A program made the position numbers and the translations under genes. Shown piece by piece: positions 1-12,027 of a DNA stretch of 64,000 nucleotides (its first letter is position 1; every line of letters starts with the position of its first letter). Source of the stretch: Tomocerus qinae (taxonomy: Eukaryota > Arthropoda > Collembola > Entomobryomorpha > Tomoceridae); NCBI GenBank assembly GCA_020055645.1, contig JAECZT010000023.1, positions 1 to 64,000 of the forward strand. Reading direction: 5' to 3'. The notes beneath the pieces were generated by a model. It was not told the origin of the DNA. It worked only from the letters and a program-made list of their open reading frames with translations, and ran no database searches.

Positions 1-2748
1 TTTAGCGAAAAAATCCTTAATGTTCTGTTTACAGTTGAAGGGTATTTCTTCTGTTTGAATAATCAAATAAAATTTCATTTGCAAACTAATAATAAATCAA
101 CCTTTTGAGCAATAATTTTGGTGACATTTGTAACAGCTTATAGTATAATGTGATTTAGAGTCCCCCCTAGCTTCAGTTTTTGTATTGCTAAAGTTATTTT
201 TGAAGAAACAATTGTTTAAAATGCCTGAGACTAGGAAAAGAATTAAATTTTGACATGACATACCCTAGCATGCAATTTTCAACTGTCTATAGTAGTCTCC
301 ATACTCTGTCATCATCTTTATATTTCATCATTGGCTTTTAATATATTGTAGAATTTTACTATATATCTATACCGGTGATCGGTTAGGTTAAGTTAATACC
401 GTTTTCAGAATTTTCAGAATACAACAGAATTCTTGAAATAAGTGGAATTAAAGTCGACTCAACGTTCAAACAAAATTACCTTCTTCTATCCCTATATCTA
501 ATCTTACTGCTGGAATCAATTTTGATGCGAATTCTATCAAAAAATAATGCAGATGTTAATGATCATAATGCCAATATCAGATGCTAAGCATTTAATTAAC
601 ATTCTTATATTGATAAACATTTGTGATAAAGTTTACTGCGTTGTATTCATGTATTGATTTTATAAGTAAATTTTGTTTTAACTTTATTCCTTTCCAGTTT
701 TATTCTACTCCTTCCTTTGTTTAGCACTAATAATCGATGATGGTCAAGGTGAGAGTTGGAGAAATTGGTGGAATTGGTTTGACGTCAGCAAAGACCTTCG
801 CTTCTCAGAGACACATTCGAGCTGGGCCAGAAAACCAATAAATATTTGATGGAACTTAAATACAAAGGAATATTTCAGGCCAAAACAATCAAGAATTCCT
901 AATGCTACAGGAAAGTGTGGTTTGGTTTAAGATAAAAAAGGTTTCTTTATTGAGTCAAGAACTCATTTATGTATACTTTCATTAATGTTAAAAACTTAAA
1001 AAATAATTTGTCGGTGATAAAGTTTAAAGGTAAAAGTAAAACCTTTTTCAACATTTTTAGTTTAACATAACTTTCCCCACCACTGCAATTATTAAAATTT
1101 TAAACTTCGTTGGCCAACAAATGTCTATAAAATTTCTTCCTCCGATATTTTAAATGTACAAATTAAAAACCATTTTTTGCTATTTCTGCCATAGTTATAA
1201 TAAAAAATAATTAATAAAGCCTGCAAGAGGTACGAACTTATGTTAAATTGGTTCATGCTAATTTCACAGTCAACTTATTTGTACAATCGACCGAGTGTGC
1301 TTGTGGATGCTATGCTTAATATCTCTTCTCTACGGAAATACAGTTAATAGTTATAATACTTGTGATTCTAATACAGAAATATCAGTGATATATTATGTTA
1401 TTTTATATCGTACTGTATTCACCTCAGGAATTATCCTTACAATGTTAGATAGTGGAAAGCCAAGAAAACCCGATTGACGTCAGCAAAGCCCATCGTCTCT
1501 CAGTGACAAACTGTTTTGGCCAAAACACGCTTAAATATTTGATATGACTATAGCTTATAGATTAGAGAATTATGATAGCTAAAAAATATCACAAGAATTT
1601 TCTAATGCCGATAAAGAAGGCTTGCTTGTGAAAGGATAGCCTGCAGATTATTGAGTCGAGACATTATTATGAAGATTATATTGGTATTTCCATTAAATCA
1701 TTGATCAGGTAATTTAATGCTTTCATCTCAAACTAATTTCACTATACTGTTAAAGCATATCATTTGATAACAGAAATATAATCTATTTCTAGAGGGTTTA
1801 ATTTTAACATTTTATAGATCTGGATCCTGTTCTGATTTTTAATAGTGGACACAAAACTATAATCATTAAGGACCAAAACATCAGACATCTTCCAAACCTT
1901 AATAAAAATGAAAGAACCTGCTTGATTTTATTTCAGAAAAGTTGAGAACTAAAGTGAAAGAAGTTTTGAATAGATGATTTGTTATCAAATATCTTGGTTA
2001 CAGCCAAAGTTTTAAGACACTAACTAAATCCAAGCCAAGAATGGTCCGGAAGTCATTGCTAATTAATGTGGCATTTGTACTGGGAATTTCCGCTAAAAAA
2101 GGAGACGTTTGTCTGTGGCATCATCTGACGTGTACTGCAATGCAATTTAATAACGATTCCAATAAAATAATTTTTACAATGAACTAAGCTATAATAACAT
2201 CGATTTTTGTTTTCTCCACCAATTTTCTAGACAAAGATGTATTATACTTATTTAATTGCGTCAATACATCGTAATTGATTTTGACGTACTTACGCGACAA
2301 ATTTAAGGTGACTTTAAATTAAGTCCAATTCAGTAACAAGATCAGTGTTGCCATTTACCTCTATATTGTTCCCAAAGATTGCATTCAAAGTCAGCAGAAC
2401 CGAAGTAAAGTGAAACTTATTAAAAACAAAATATTATAGGTTTGTGTGTTCCTTCATCTTTTGGTTAAATTCAGTTATTGTTTACACTTAACTGAAATGT
2501 ACAAATATTTGAATTTTATGTAAGCATGTACTGTCAATTTTAGTGGGCCAATTGGGATATGGAAATCATTCTGAATTTAAGTATACAATGCGGTATAATA
2601 TTTACTAGAGGTTGGGAATCTCCTGTGCTTTTAACACTACTCTTAGTGACATAGCTAAAGTGCTCTTCCACATTTGATGAAATAATATTGTTACATTTTC
2701 TACTATTTGAATTATTAAAATAATTTTGTAGCTTTAGAATTTAACTAA
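1..2748. other. Intergenic region with a degenerate internal duplication
   Basis: No convincing multi-exon gene is seen here. Two segments about 700 bp apart, roughly 770-1000 and 1470-1700, share a degenerate direct repeat: both contain the core TTGACGTCAGCAAAG, followed by a CTCAG-rich stretch, AATATTTGAT, and later ATTGAGTC. The rest is AT-rich sequence without recognisable repeats or RNA genes. Confidence 0.5.
698..849 (+). other. Possible last exon of a small secreted peptide
   Basis: A TTTCCAG acceptor is followed by an open frame of about 50 codons ending in TGA at 847-849. The reading starts hydrophobic (FYSFLCLALII) and then becomes polar and tryptophan-rich (SWRNWWNWFDVSK). This could be a signal-peptide-like exon, but no first exon with a start codon was located. 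The related segment at 1470-1550 keeps the IDVSK reading with diverged flanks. It could equally be chance; the family is not recognised. Confidence 0.22.
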
Positions 2749-4692
2749 ATGTATTTTATTATCCGTTTTATCCTATTTTTATTAATTGCCATTGCGTGTA
2801 CCAATGTTCAATGTTTCTCAAGTTTGTCATTTTATAGTAATTGTGATTTTAACATGGTCACGTTTTACCAGTCCGAGTGGCAGACAGCTTTTATATTGTC
2901 CAACCAAAATGGCCAACCTTGGACCTTGGCAACGCCCAATTACGATATAACTCTCTTCGGTCGTCATTGGGACAATCCACGGGATCTGTCAAAGAATTTG
3001 TGCAATGTAAATATTCTAATTGATCCATACTCTACTTTGACTGATCTGGTTCAATACTTCGGACAAGAAATAAATCGTCGGAACTCCAGATTTATAATTG
3101 TCACCAAAGATGAATTGAAATGGATAAATTCAGATAGGTATTCAAGACTTATTTATAATTTGATGGTTCCTCTCTTCATATTTGCAATGAGAGAATACAA
3201 CAAATATTCAGTGTACACTCAATTCTCTACAATCCAGAAAGTGAGGGTTTATCCCTTTATCGGATTAAAAATAGATTACCCGAGGAAGAATGGGAAAAGA
3301 TTTGGATTACTTTAAATAGCAATCTTCATGGCATTGATATTGGTGGTTATAATGGTCAATATTTTTTCAATGGTCCTATTAAAGATCCAACATGCCGGGG
3401 AACAATCTACTCAACAATGAAAATGGGATATATTTGTGAAAATTCAATGAGAGCTGTTGAGTTGATGGCTGAGAGATTAAACTTCACTGCAGTATATGCA
3501 AGGGGATATCAACATACAAAAGATCATAAAATATATGGAGAAATTGGCATGCTTCTACATAGAGTGAACACTTATAATCTAAATTGGCATGAAACTCTTT
3601 TCATTGAATACTTTCTAGAGATCATTCCGTACTACTGTGAAGCAAATCCTCATTTCCCTCGACACTCCTTTGACAGTTCTGATTCAAAATACTTTTGATG
3701 ATTATTGCTGGTGGCTGCTATTCTCGCTAATCCCGATTTCATTTTATGTTTTGAGCTTCAAAATTACTTCTTTATACCAGAAATTACAAATAATTCTCGT
3801 ATTCACAATAGCCGTTCTTCTAAATCAGGAAGTTTCCAATAGAGGAAGAAACATTTTGTATTTGGTAATTGTGTCGATGGGATTTGTAATTGCTACTCAA
3901 TATGAAACGTGGATAACAAGCGAGATTATTGCACCACCAGACAGAAAACAATTTGTGGATTTTAAAGATCTCGTGGAAAATGGGTACAAGTTGTTGCAAC
4001 AGAAAGATACTATTCGAAATGTGGACGAAAGGCAAATTGAATTCTTTGAAAAATATAAAATTCGGGATAAATATGACAAAAGTGTATACAGATTCGATTG
4101 GCAAATCGATGCATCACCTAATGACAGAAATATGGGATACAGTTTATTGACATACAAGTTGTTGACCAACTTTATGGTGAAACTATTTGCCGTAATGCGT
4201 AAAGAGGTAAGTAAATACCTCGTGCCCTTAATACCATCCATAATATCCGTAGATGGAGTCTGCATGACAGTAAAAGAAACAGATCTTACTGAGCCTTATT
4301 CTTACAAATTCCAAAATTGCTACCGTTACAAATTCCGTTCATATTTTCAGACCATGCAAGAAAGAGGCTTTTTAAAATATTTTCAGCAACAATACTTTTT
4401 TGAATATGATTTGAAGTATATAATATCCCATTCGAAACTGAAACATGAAGAGTCTCGGGCAATGGCTATAAGTCTTTCGATGAAGATTCACACCATTTTC
4501 TTCGTTTGTGGATACATCTTAATTGGGTCTTTCTTTACACTTCTCTTAGAAAGGATGTGGCATTATACTTTGCAAGTACATGTCTTAGCGTTTTTAAAAA
4601 CACTAAAGATGGTAACTACGAAAATTCCAAATCGTGTATTTCCAGTTGCAATGGATGATGTCTCTGAATTGGGTATATGTTTTAACAATTAA
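2749..4692 (+). pseudogene. Ionotropic receptor-like gene, two frame breaks
   Basis: Ionotropic receptors are ligand-gated channels of chemosensory dendrites, related to ionotropic glutamate receptors. The frame opens with a signal peptide (MYFIIRFILFLLIAIA) and a divergent extracellular region. The 3' part carries the membrane core: M1 (WWLLFSLIPISFYVLSF), a pore/M2 stretch near 3790-3910 ending before SEIIAPPD, the second ligand-binding lobe, and M3 (FFVCGYILIGSFFTLLLE) near 4498-4551. There are no introns, as in many divergent IRs. Coding moves from frame 1 to frame 3 somewhere at 3160-3240 (a net loss of 1 nt or gain of 2), where PEEEWEKIWITL continues the protein, and returns to frame 1 near 3660-3690 just before FDDYCWWLL. 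The two shifts compensate. It is therefore either a recent pseudogene or a gene with two consensus errors. A poly(A)-like AAATAAA lies about 75 bp past the stop. The IR identity rests on topology and motifs, not on a search. Confidence 0.72.
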
Positions 4693-5551
4693 TTCACTAA
4701 TTTTTTAAATGACCTTACGATGACAATCAGATTGTCCGAGATTACATTTGAAATATTTCGAAAAAATAAATAGGTAAAATAAAATTAGATATTTTAAATA
4801 AATGATAAATATAGGGCACGTGATATTTATTACTAATACAAACGCATGTAGTATTTATTTTAAACATTTCAGGATGTACTTAATTTATTTGTAGAGTGAA
4901 TAGACAGGCAATAATATTTCTAAATGAGGTAGTAATCGGATTCCGAATAATCTACTTTCGAAATATGAAAGCTCAAGATGGAGCTTCTTTGCTGAAAAAC
5001 TTCTTTATTAGTTTCTAGTGATGCTGATTTTAAGCCAACAATATATCATTTGCTTTAGCCTTACTGCTAAACCTATGCATCTTGTATAGTCAGAGTATAA
5101 AAGTCGACATGGTGTAAACTATTTGAAGTTTCCGGGATACACTGGTAACCACTGTATCCTGAGATGTGGCTTTTTACTTTGTCGCAGTCATGATAAAATG
5201 GATTGTTACTTTGTAGCAGCCATGATAAAATGGCTTGTTACATTGTAACATTAAGCAGACGATATGTATTTTATAATTTTTTTAAAAATGAAAAATGTTT
5301 TCCACAACTAATTACAATTAATAGAAAATAGAACTTTAAAATATTATTTCTGTTGTGTTTTTATTATTGGGAGAAATGTCAAATACTGCAATAATTAGTG
5401 AATACTTTTGAATTTAATTGCTTCTTGTAGCTAAATAATAGTTTGCGGCATTTACGGTAAGCCGTAAACTTAAAGCTAAATGCCGTAAATTTTATTTTAT
5501 GGGAATGGACAATAAAACTAATTTTCATTATTGCTTAAAGCCTCTTTGGAT
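4693..5551. other. Intergenic, with a dispersed repeat and a short palindrome
   Basis: About 5163-5275 is a repeat related to 6600-6720; both contain GCAGTCATGATAAAA and AAGCAGACGA. At 5452-5470 TTTACGG and CCGTAAA form a tight hairpin inside a fragment reading GCGGCATTTACGG...AATGCCGTAAA, probably a transposon remnant. The 5' untranslated region of the gene starting at 5552 presumably lies in the right part. Confidence 0.45.
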
Positions 5552-8210
5552 ATGGCCAGACCAACGTCGGGAACAGAAGAACAAACATCTAATGCGAGTG
5601 AACCTGAATATGGAAAAAAAGAAATCCAGACTTGGTCTTCTTCACTCTCTGATGAAGAACTACCTTTACCTCAAAAAATTAAAACTAACGAAACTACATT
5701 CCTAACATCATCCTTTGCTCAAACCAATTTGGTAAGTAATTTTAACTTGAACAATTACATTGATAACGAAATCTATGAAACGATTTAAATGCCACCTTAA
5801 AATTGCTATACATAGACATCTATCGACCAACTTTCCATGCATAAAACATGCACATCAATTTCTGATGGGGCGTCAATTTGTGATTTAAACCTGTCCCATC
5901 CTGTGAAAACAGTTGCAACACCGTCGGTGGACAGTCTTCCACTCCAACCTCTAACACCTTCATCTACGCTTTTAAAACCGGCGATAAGCTCTAAAACTTT
6001 TAAGCAGATGAATGGTGAAGCCGAATTAAAGAAATATCCAACATTGGTAAATTGTAAATATTTATGGTAATTACTTTGAAATTATTGAGGGAGAGCAGGC
6101 ACGTATCAAGAAATTTGGTCTAGGGGGACGCAACCAAAAATTATGTCAAAAATGGGACATTTTCTCGCGAAGCGCAAAAAAATATTTTCCTTTTTCGGCC
6201 TTTTTTGGGAAAATTTGTTTTTCCCTCAGATTTAGGTGTAGGTGTGCGCCCCCGCCTCGTACTGGATACGTGCTTGGAAGAGTGTCTAGTTACCAAGTGT
6301 GTGGTAAAGGTCACACAGTCATGGTTTCGGCACTGGCGTGCGACATACGTAACACCCATTGGTAACTAGAATGTATGGAATAATTATCTTACTTTTCCGG
6401 ACAAAGTGGTATAAAATATTTGCTTTTTACATGACATTTTTTGAATAAAAAACATTTAAAGTTGTTTTTATTTGACGCTGTCGCTATATTGTGATATGTA
6501 GGATAAAAAATAAATAATATGGACTGTAACGCCCGGCTGCCCACCGAAAATACACAAAACATGTGCATTTTCTGTTACATTGTCACATGATTCGCCGTGG
6601 CTATCAGTGGCTTCTCATATTGTTGCAGTCATGATAAAAAGTTTGGTTACGTTGGTAGCGGCCTTGATAGTTTTTTATGTCACCTTCTAATGTTAAGCAG
6701 ACGACATTATGTATTTTCGGTGTCATCTCTATAAGATGGGTTTTGTGCATATGATTTTTCAGGGTCAATCTATAATTTAATTACCGAATATTTCGTAAAT
6801 TTGCAACAGATAATAAAAATCACATTTTTGTTTTCCGAAATGGTTTTCGGCTAAAAAATGACTACAATCATTTCGACGTAGACTAGCCACAACTAGTTTA
6901 CAAAATTCTTTACCACTTACCAGTGATAAGTGGTTTTTAATGGTATACCACCCCTAACAAGTAGAGAGGTATGTGGTATAAATTGTAAAAATATTTTCAT
7001 TTAAATTACATGTTTAAATTTTAAATAAAATTTGGTGCCAAAGTATGAAAGCTAAGCAGCTTATGATTTTTGTCATAAATTAACAAATTAAACAATTGAT
7101 CATCAATCAGAGTTGGATTCAGCCATTGGGGGCACTAATCGCTCTTATTGGCTGATAGAAAAATTAATTCCTTTTGAATTAATACATTTATGTTATTTTT
7201 AAATCGGCGATACAAAATTAATTAATTTTGGTCTTTATCTTTTAAATAACTTTCTGTGAATCTAACAAATAAATATAGGGATACTTTGACTAATATTCCA
7301 ACCCAACAGCTATTACATTTTAAAATTAATTTACTCATTAGGCTCCTAACTATAAATATTTTACATTCTAACGCCCGTATTTTCAAAGAGATTACCTCTC
7401 TCTATCTGTGTTCTACAATCTTCTAATGAAATATTTGTATATAGTTTTATATTTGATAAACATTTAACTTCTAATGATTAATAAATTGTTGACAAATCAC
7501 AGGCTTCAGTTGCAGTTAAAAATATCAAAGAAAACTGGAGATTGCAAAAAGTGCACAGAAGTCGGAAGTATTTCGTTACAAGTAGCAGCGATAGTCCGCG
7601 CTCAGAAACTACACTTATTTAATCCATTGGACCACGATGCAAATAATGAAGCCACAGAAAGTCCCTCTAATTCTTTTGTTCCGTTGGGTGAATAACATTT
7701 CTAAACAATAAATGTTTTATTCACGTTGTGCTATAAAATGCAGATTCATTTTTATACTACTTACAATATGCTTGACTGTAAGTTACAATAGATTAAAACC
7801 TGAATATTATTCCTTTCATAGATCCTAACACAGTTGGATTTCAAAAAGGAAGGAATCATATCAAGAAAATCAATGAAAGTGCTGATACAGTGGCTATCAA
7901 CCGTACGTTATTGAAATTATTTTAATATGGATAAAACAACACTAATAAAATAATCGGAAGGATGCTTTATTTATTTATAGCTCCAGATAAGCAAAAATTA
8001 TCAGTGAGGCAAGAGTTAATAATCTCACTTGAAGAGGATTTTCATCGTCTAAAAAATGATTTGCTGCAAGTACAAATCGAATCAGAGAAAAAACGATTGA
8101 GGATGGAAGAAGAAGAGCATGAACTGCGACTAAAAGCTCTATCACTTCAAGTTCAACAACTACAAAATTCCTTCATAGCTGATGAAATATCCGTTTCTCA
8201 TCTGGATTAA
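5552..8210 (+). CDS. Unknown five-exon gene with C-terminal coiled coil
   Basis: Exons are read at 5552-5731, 5816-6046, 7516-7687, 7822-7902 and 7981-8210. All donors and acceptors are GT-AG, and the phases (0, 0, 1, 1) join into one frame of 297 aa. The N-terminal half is Ser/Thr/Pro-rich and probably disordered (SSSLSDEELPLPQK, PLQPLTPSSTLL). The last exon is a charged helix (EKKRLRMEEEEHELRLK, LQVQQLQNSF) typical of a coiled coil. No catalytic or DNA-binding domain is visible, and an upstream exon could be missing. Exon 3 has two acceptors 15 bp apart. The one at 7500/7501 opens a different frame (VKNIKENWRLQKVHRSRKYF) that looks equally protein-like but stops at about 7624, so exon 3 may hide a frameshift. 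Intron 2 carries a hAT-type MITE. Charged coiled-coil tails of this kind are seen in Myb/SANT-like proteins of arthropods, but that is only a suggestion. Product unknown. Confidence 0.55.
6096..6276. mobile_element. hAT-type MITE, family A copy (in intron 2)
   Basis: Terminal inverted repeats CAGGCACGTAT and ATACGTGCTTG bound a 181-bp element with a GC-rich end (GCGCCCCCGCC) and an internal TCGCGAAGCGC core, matching the copies at 20074 and 45535. The 8-bp flanks no longer match clearly, suggesting an old insertion. Confidence 0.65.
6600..6720. repeat. Dispersed repeat related to 5163-5275
   Basis: GCAGTCATGATAAAA, a GTTAC-TTG-GTAGC stretch, and TTAAGCAGACGA occur in the same order as in the copy upstream of exon 1. 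The pair therefore flanks exons 1-2 of the coiled-coil gene. Nature unknown. Confidence 0.45.
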
Positions 8211-8774
8211 TACATACAATATCGTATAGGTATAGTATTGTATAATAGGTATAATATCGTATAGGTTAATCCACTGTTCCAATCTTTTAAGTACAGTTTT
8301 AATTAAATTTTTTTAGCGTAGTTTGAATTAGATTTTATTGTGTTGTCGCTTTGGCATAGGGTAACAATAAAGGGAACGGTAGTTGATTCTTATTTTTCAC
8401 CGTTTCTGCAAAATTAGATTACTTTTTAATTACCGACAATTGTAATGGGATTTAAAAATTATTCCAGCAAAGATGCTATTATGAAATACTTTATTTATTA
8501 TGTAGCTATATTCAGTAGTTTAATTACAATTTCCACATTGAATTTTTATCTCTTTGGGTGCACTTTTAATTCATTGTAGCCACAATTGGCCGCGATCTAA
8601 TATAACTCGGAGTGTCTACCTTTAGTTACAATCATATAGTGAACTAGACCGAAAAGTTGACGCACAATTACCGGAGAGTATAAACTATATAATTGACATT
8701 TTTCAAAAGAAATATTACCGAAAACCAAAATGTAAATCAAATGCCTTCAAATGTTAATAATGACAGTCCTTTGC

Positions 8775-9147
8775 CTTGGCAAGCTAGCTAGGTTGGTACC
8801 AGGTCTCGCACTGGGCCGCCTAGCTTGAATTTGAACTCTAGCAAGATGGGTTCGATTCCCGGTAACGGCTATGGCTTTTTCCGAGGTCTGCCAAAGGCTG
8901 ATAAGGGGTATTCTTGGCTCGGTGCACAGTACGGGGAATATTCCATGAGGTAAATGGTGATAGAGGAGCCTGTCCCTTATAAGGCCGGGAATATAATAAG
9001 GCTTGTCTCTTCGTATTCCGATATTGCCAAATCCTCAAAAGAGTCAGTGGCTGAAAAGTAGAGATAAAAATCTCTAATTCAGGTCTGATCTGAATGACCT
9101 AGTCGATTTGACGACCTGATGCTGCCATGAAAGACTATAAAACACAA
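8775..9147 (+). mobile_element. tRNA-derived SINE
   Basis: The 5' part folds like a degenerate tRNA. A box A-like TAGCTAGGTTGG lies at 8785-8796 and a perfect box B GGTTCGATTCC at 8849-8859, together forming an internal RNA polymerase III promoter. About 280 bp of unrelated body follow, and the tail reads GACGACCTGATG...GACTATAAAACACAAC. A piece of the same tail is present at 50178-50215. The ORF on the opposite strand at 8838-9038 is a by-product. The tail abuts the predicted 9176 exon. Confidence 0.75.
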
Positions 9148-9175
9148 CTTTTAACTTTTTAACTTTTTTTAAAAG

Positions 9176-9955
9176 CAATCAACGACCGTCTGAAACAACT
9201 TGAAAAACGGCAAATAGGTAATACGCTTTTAATGAAATACAACATATAATTGACACAATGAAAAAGTATAATTACTACCGCTTTCCATTAGAAAATTATT
9301 TCGTAATTTCATTAAAATAATTTTTATCAAAACTGACTTCTAGTGTAAAACATTTGATATTCTTGTCCTGTCAATGTAGGTTAGCCACAACAGAAACTGT
9401 ATTTTAGAATTAATTTAGCAGTTAGTTAGGTTTCTAACTTGTTACGTTCATACGTACGTTACGTGTATTTTAAATTTTTGAATTTTAATTCAATTCATTG
9501 CAAAACGAGGATTCGGCACAAAATTCATTGATAATCTGCGAAAATTGGCCTTTGATTTGCTTACCCTTCACCCTTGCCTCGCCGCCAAATTAGGAGAAGC
9601 TTAGGGTTTGTCATAGCCAATAAAATGCCACTCCGCGGTCAGGAACGTGGCATTTTATCGAAATGGGTGGGCAATGCTACACGTTACACTGGAAATTCGA
9701 ATCTTCTCGATAGCTAATGTAGGTTTAAGTGTTGTGCATTGTAAAGAAGAAAATAGAAAATTATAGGACTCCTTAGTAATAATATCAACTTTGAAATCAC
9801 CTGACCTTTCTAAGATCCATCCTGATCCACCTAATAACCTGATTATAACTTTCGCAGATTTTCAGCATAATTGCGGTGAGAATTTAGCAGAAATCCAAGA
9901 GAAACTGAATTTAATCTTATCCTTGATTGATGATTTGAAGAGAGAGGAAATTTAA
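9176..9955 (+). CDS. Probable alternative terminal exons of the 5552 gene
   Basis: Two further exon-like segments lie past the stop at 8210: 9176-9217 (42 nt, LKQLEKRQI) and 9858-9955 (ENLAEIQEKLNLI to IDDLKREEI, stop). Each has an AG acceptor, and the first has a GT donor. Both begin with a two-base partial codon, so the 7822-7902 exon (phase 1) can splice to 9176 exactly as well as to 7981, and 9217 joins 9858 in phase. This predicts a second isoform of about 266 aa in which a different, shorter coiled coil replaces the first one. The acceptor at 9175 follows directly the T-rich end of the SINE at 8775-9147. An unrelated small gene is the alternative reading. Confidence 0.42.
9528..9725. 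repeat. Dispersed repeat, related to 13740-13990
   Basis: Both copies carry a CGCC/CCGCC-rich stretch, a region on nearby inverted strands mentioning GCCAAT, and end with GTTACACTGGAAATT followed by a TCGAT motif. A local inverted pair AATGCCAC...GTGGCATT lies at 9624-9656. Class not recognised. Confidence 0.35.
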
Positions 9956-10823
9956 ATCGTCACAGACACCGAAAATACGTTTGATACACGTAAAATGCGG
10001 ATGCATTTTACTCAGCTGACAAATTATTGTTTTTGATCCAACATTTCCATCTATAATTGTAGGTATTTGACATTTATTGTTAAATTTATATTAAAATCTA
10101 CATATTCAATTTGTAATTACTATAGTTTCTTGATATTTTTGGTGCTACAGTTGTGATTTTTGACAATCTAGGAGAATTCATCGTTAGATTATACCCATTC
10201 ATTTCTATCTATGTTACTATTGCCATATACAAAAAAAAAGTTGTATAAGTTATATTTATTATATGTGAACCTAATTAATGTAATAATGTTAAAGATTCTC
10301 CTTAGTGAACTACCATCTACCCATAATTCAATAAATCCATTGGTCAGATGACGAACCTGATGTGAATCATGAGTTTATTTAAATCCTGCCAGTCAATTAA
10401 TTGACTAAGTAGATAGTTATAGACTATAGACTTGAACACACCACACAACTATAAATATCTAAACAATTGGGAATAAAGTTAAAGATAATAAAAATCTTGT
10501 TAACCTGTTACAATAATACAATTTTGAAATCCTGTCTTACTTTTTCAAATTGTGATCTAGAAAATTGTTTACCCTTTTCTGAACGAGTTAAGGTAACTAT
10601 TTCATTTTAGTATTTTAAATAAGCTTTACTATAAAATAAAACATACAAAATGAAAACAGAATGTCTTACATAATACGTCAAATACGTCAGTTGAATGTTG
10701 TTGCTGAAAATTTGGTATGATATATTGTCACAAAAAATTAAACATAATTAAATGATTTACTGACAAAAACTTTTTAATGCTGCAAATTTCAGAAATTTAG
10801 GTAAGGATTTTTACGTATCCGAA
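9956..10823. other. Intergenic, AT-rich
   Basis: Between the presumed last exon of the coiled-coil gene and the start of the fibrinogen-related gene no coding region, RNA gene or repeat was recognised. Confidence 0.4.
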
Positions 10824-11887
10824 ATGAAAACGAAATTAAAATTGGTGCTTTGGTTGATATATATACTCAGTGACATCAGCGTAATTTCAAGCTCCAATCT
10901 GGATGGTAGTATTGAGGATTCAGACAAAATTTCAAACGGGTAACATATTGGTAGCTATTGATCTTCATTATTGTAAATTGGTTATAAATTTGCATTTTTA
11001 TTCCAAATCCGCTGGTTTTATCGTTTTAAAATTGAAATTCGAATTGTATTTATAGTTTATTTTTGAATGGGAACCACATTCATAATGCCATTGGCCAATT
11101 ACGTCAACAAATATACGATGTGGTCGATATGATAAACAACATACAAACAAAACTAGAAAGTGCCGATTCAAATATCCAAAGAATAGAGTCCAAAATGATA
11201 GAAGTTTATGCAAAGACTGATAATACCGAAGAAAAAGATCTTAAATATGCACTCCAAAATAGTAAAAATAGATATTAAAACAAGTGATGCCCAAGATAAG
11301 ATACAAAGAATGACTCAAAAAATAGAGGAAATAAATAACAAGACGAGTGGTGTCCAAGAAAAGATAGAAAAAATGGAATCCAAAATAGTAGAAACAAATA
11401 CTCTGACAAATAGTACTGAAGAGAAATTGAAAGAAATGGCACCGATTCTTAAAAATTGGGAAAGAAAAGTGGAAAACAATATTGAAAACTTGAAGGTATA
11501 TATTAGCAGCATTATTGGGGAGAAACTAGGAAAATTAGAAACAGATATCAACAACATTAAATCTAAAGAAGAAAAAATTGAGATGGGAGTCAAAAATATT
11601 ACAACTAGTATTAAAGTCATACAGGAAAGCATCTTAAGCTGGGAGCCAAAAAATACGACCATAAAATCGGAAACCGAAGGCATTAATACTACGGTAGGTT
11701 GTAGTCAATCCAAAATATTAATGAAAATTATTTTTATTCTTCATATAACGTTTTTTACACATTGCAGATGAATGTATCGATGCCCGTTTCGAATTCTTTA
11801 GAGATACATTTGCAGAGACATGGAATATCTGGAAGGAAATTAAATAATTCCAGCAATTCAGAAAATTTATATGCAATGTTTTTGCAG
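10824..11887 (+). CDS. Secreted coiled-coil 5' exons of a fibrinogen-related gene
   Basis: Exon 1 (10824-10939) encodes a signal peptide (KLKLVLWLIYILSDISV). Exon 2 (11056-11693) joins it in phase 2 and encodes a long heptad-rich helix with repeated units such as IQRIESKMIEV, DKIQRMTQKIEEI and EKIEKMESKIVE. Exon 3 (11768-about 11887) follows in phase 0. Within exon 2 the frame changes once near 11235-11250: the KTDNTEEKD reading continues as MHSKIVKIDIK in another frame, a single-nucleotide shift in an A-rich stretch. Signal peptide plus coiled coil followed downstream on the same strand by a fibrinogen domain is the standard plan of angiopoietin-like, ficolin and tachylectin-type secreted lectins, so I infer one gene from 10824 to 17086. 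The alternative is a separate secreted coiled-coil gene. The minus-strand ORF at 11315-11683 is an antisense shadow. Confidence 0.55.
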
Positions 11888-12027
11888 GTTTATTATATTT
11901 TTATTACCTTATTTTTTAGTTATTATTAATTAACAACTAAACATTAAATCGTTCAGTAGAAAATAATTTTAAGAAAGCTCTACAAGTAAAATAACAGGTC
12001 TTAAATTGGGTGAAAAATATATTATAC

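Noticed and set aside
3820-4265. Two minus-strand ORFs of 94 and 122 codons
   Set aside because: They lie entirely antisense to the IR coding region and have no motif of their own.
8781-8865. Functional tRNA gene
   Set aside because: Box A and box B are present, but the sequence between them does not give a complete cloverleaf and the element has a long SINE body.
8838-9038. Minus-strand ORF of 66 codons
   Set aside because: Entirely inside the tRNA-derived SINE.
11315-11683. Minus-strand ORF of 122 codons with hydrophobic stretches
   Set aside because: Antisense of the coiled-coil exon; the A-rich heptads read as Phe/Leu/Ile-rich on the other strand.
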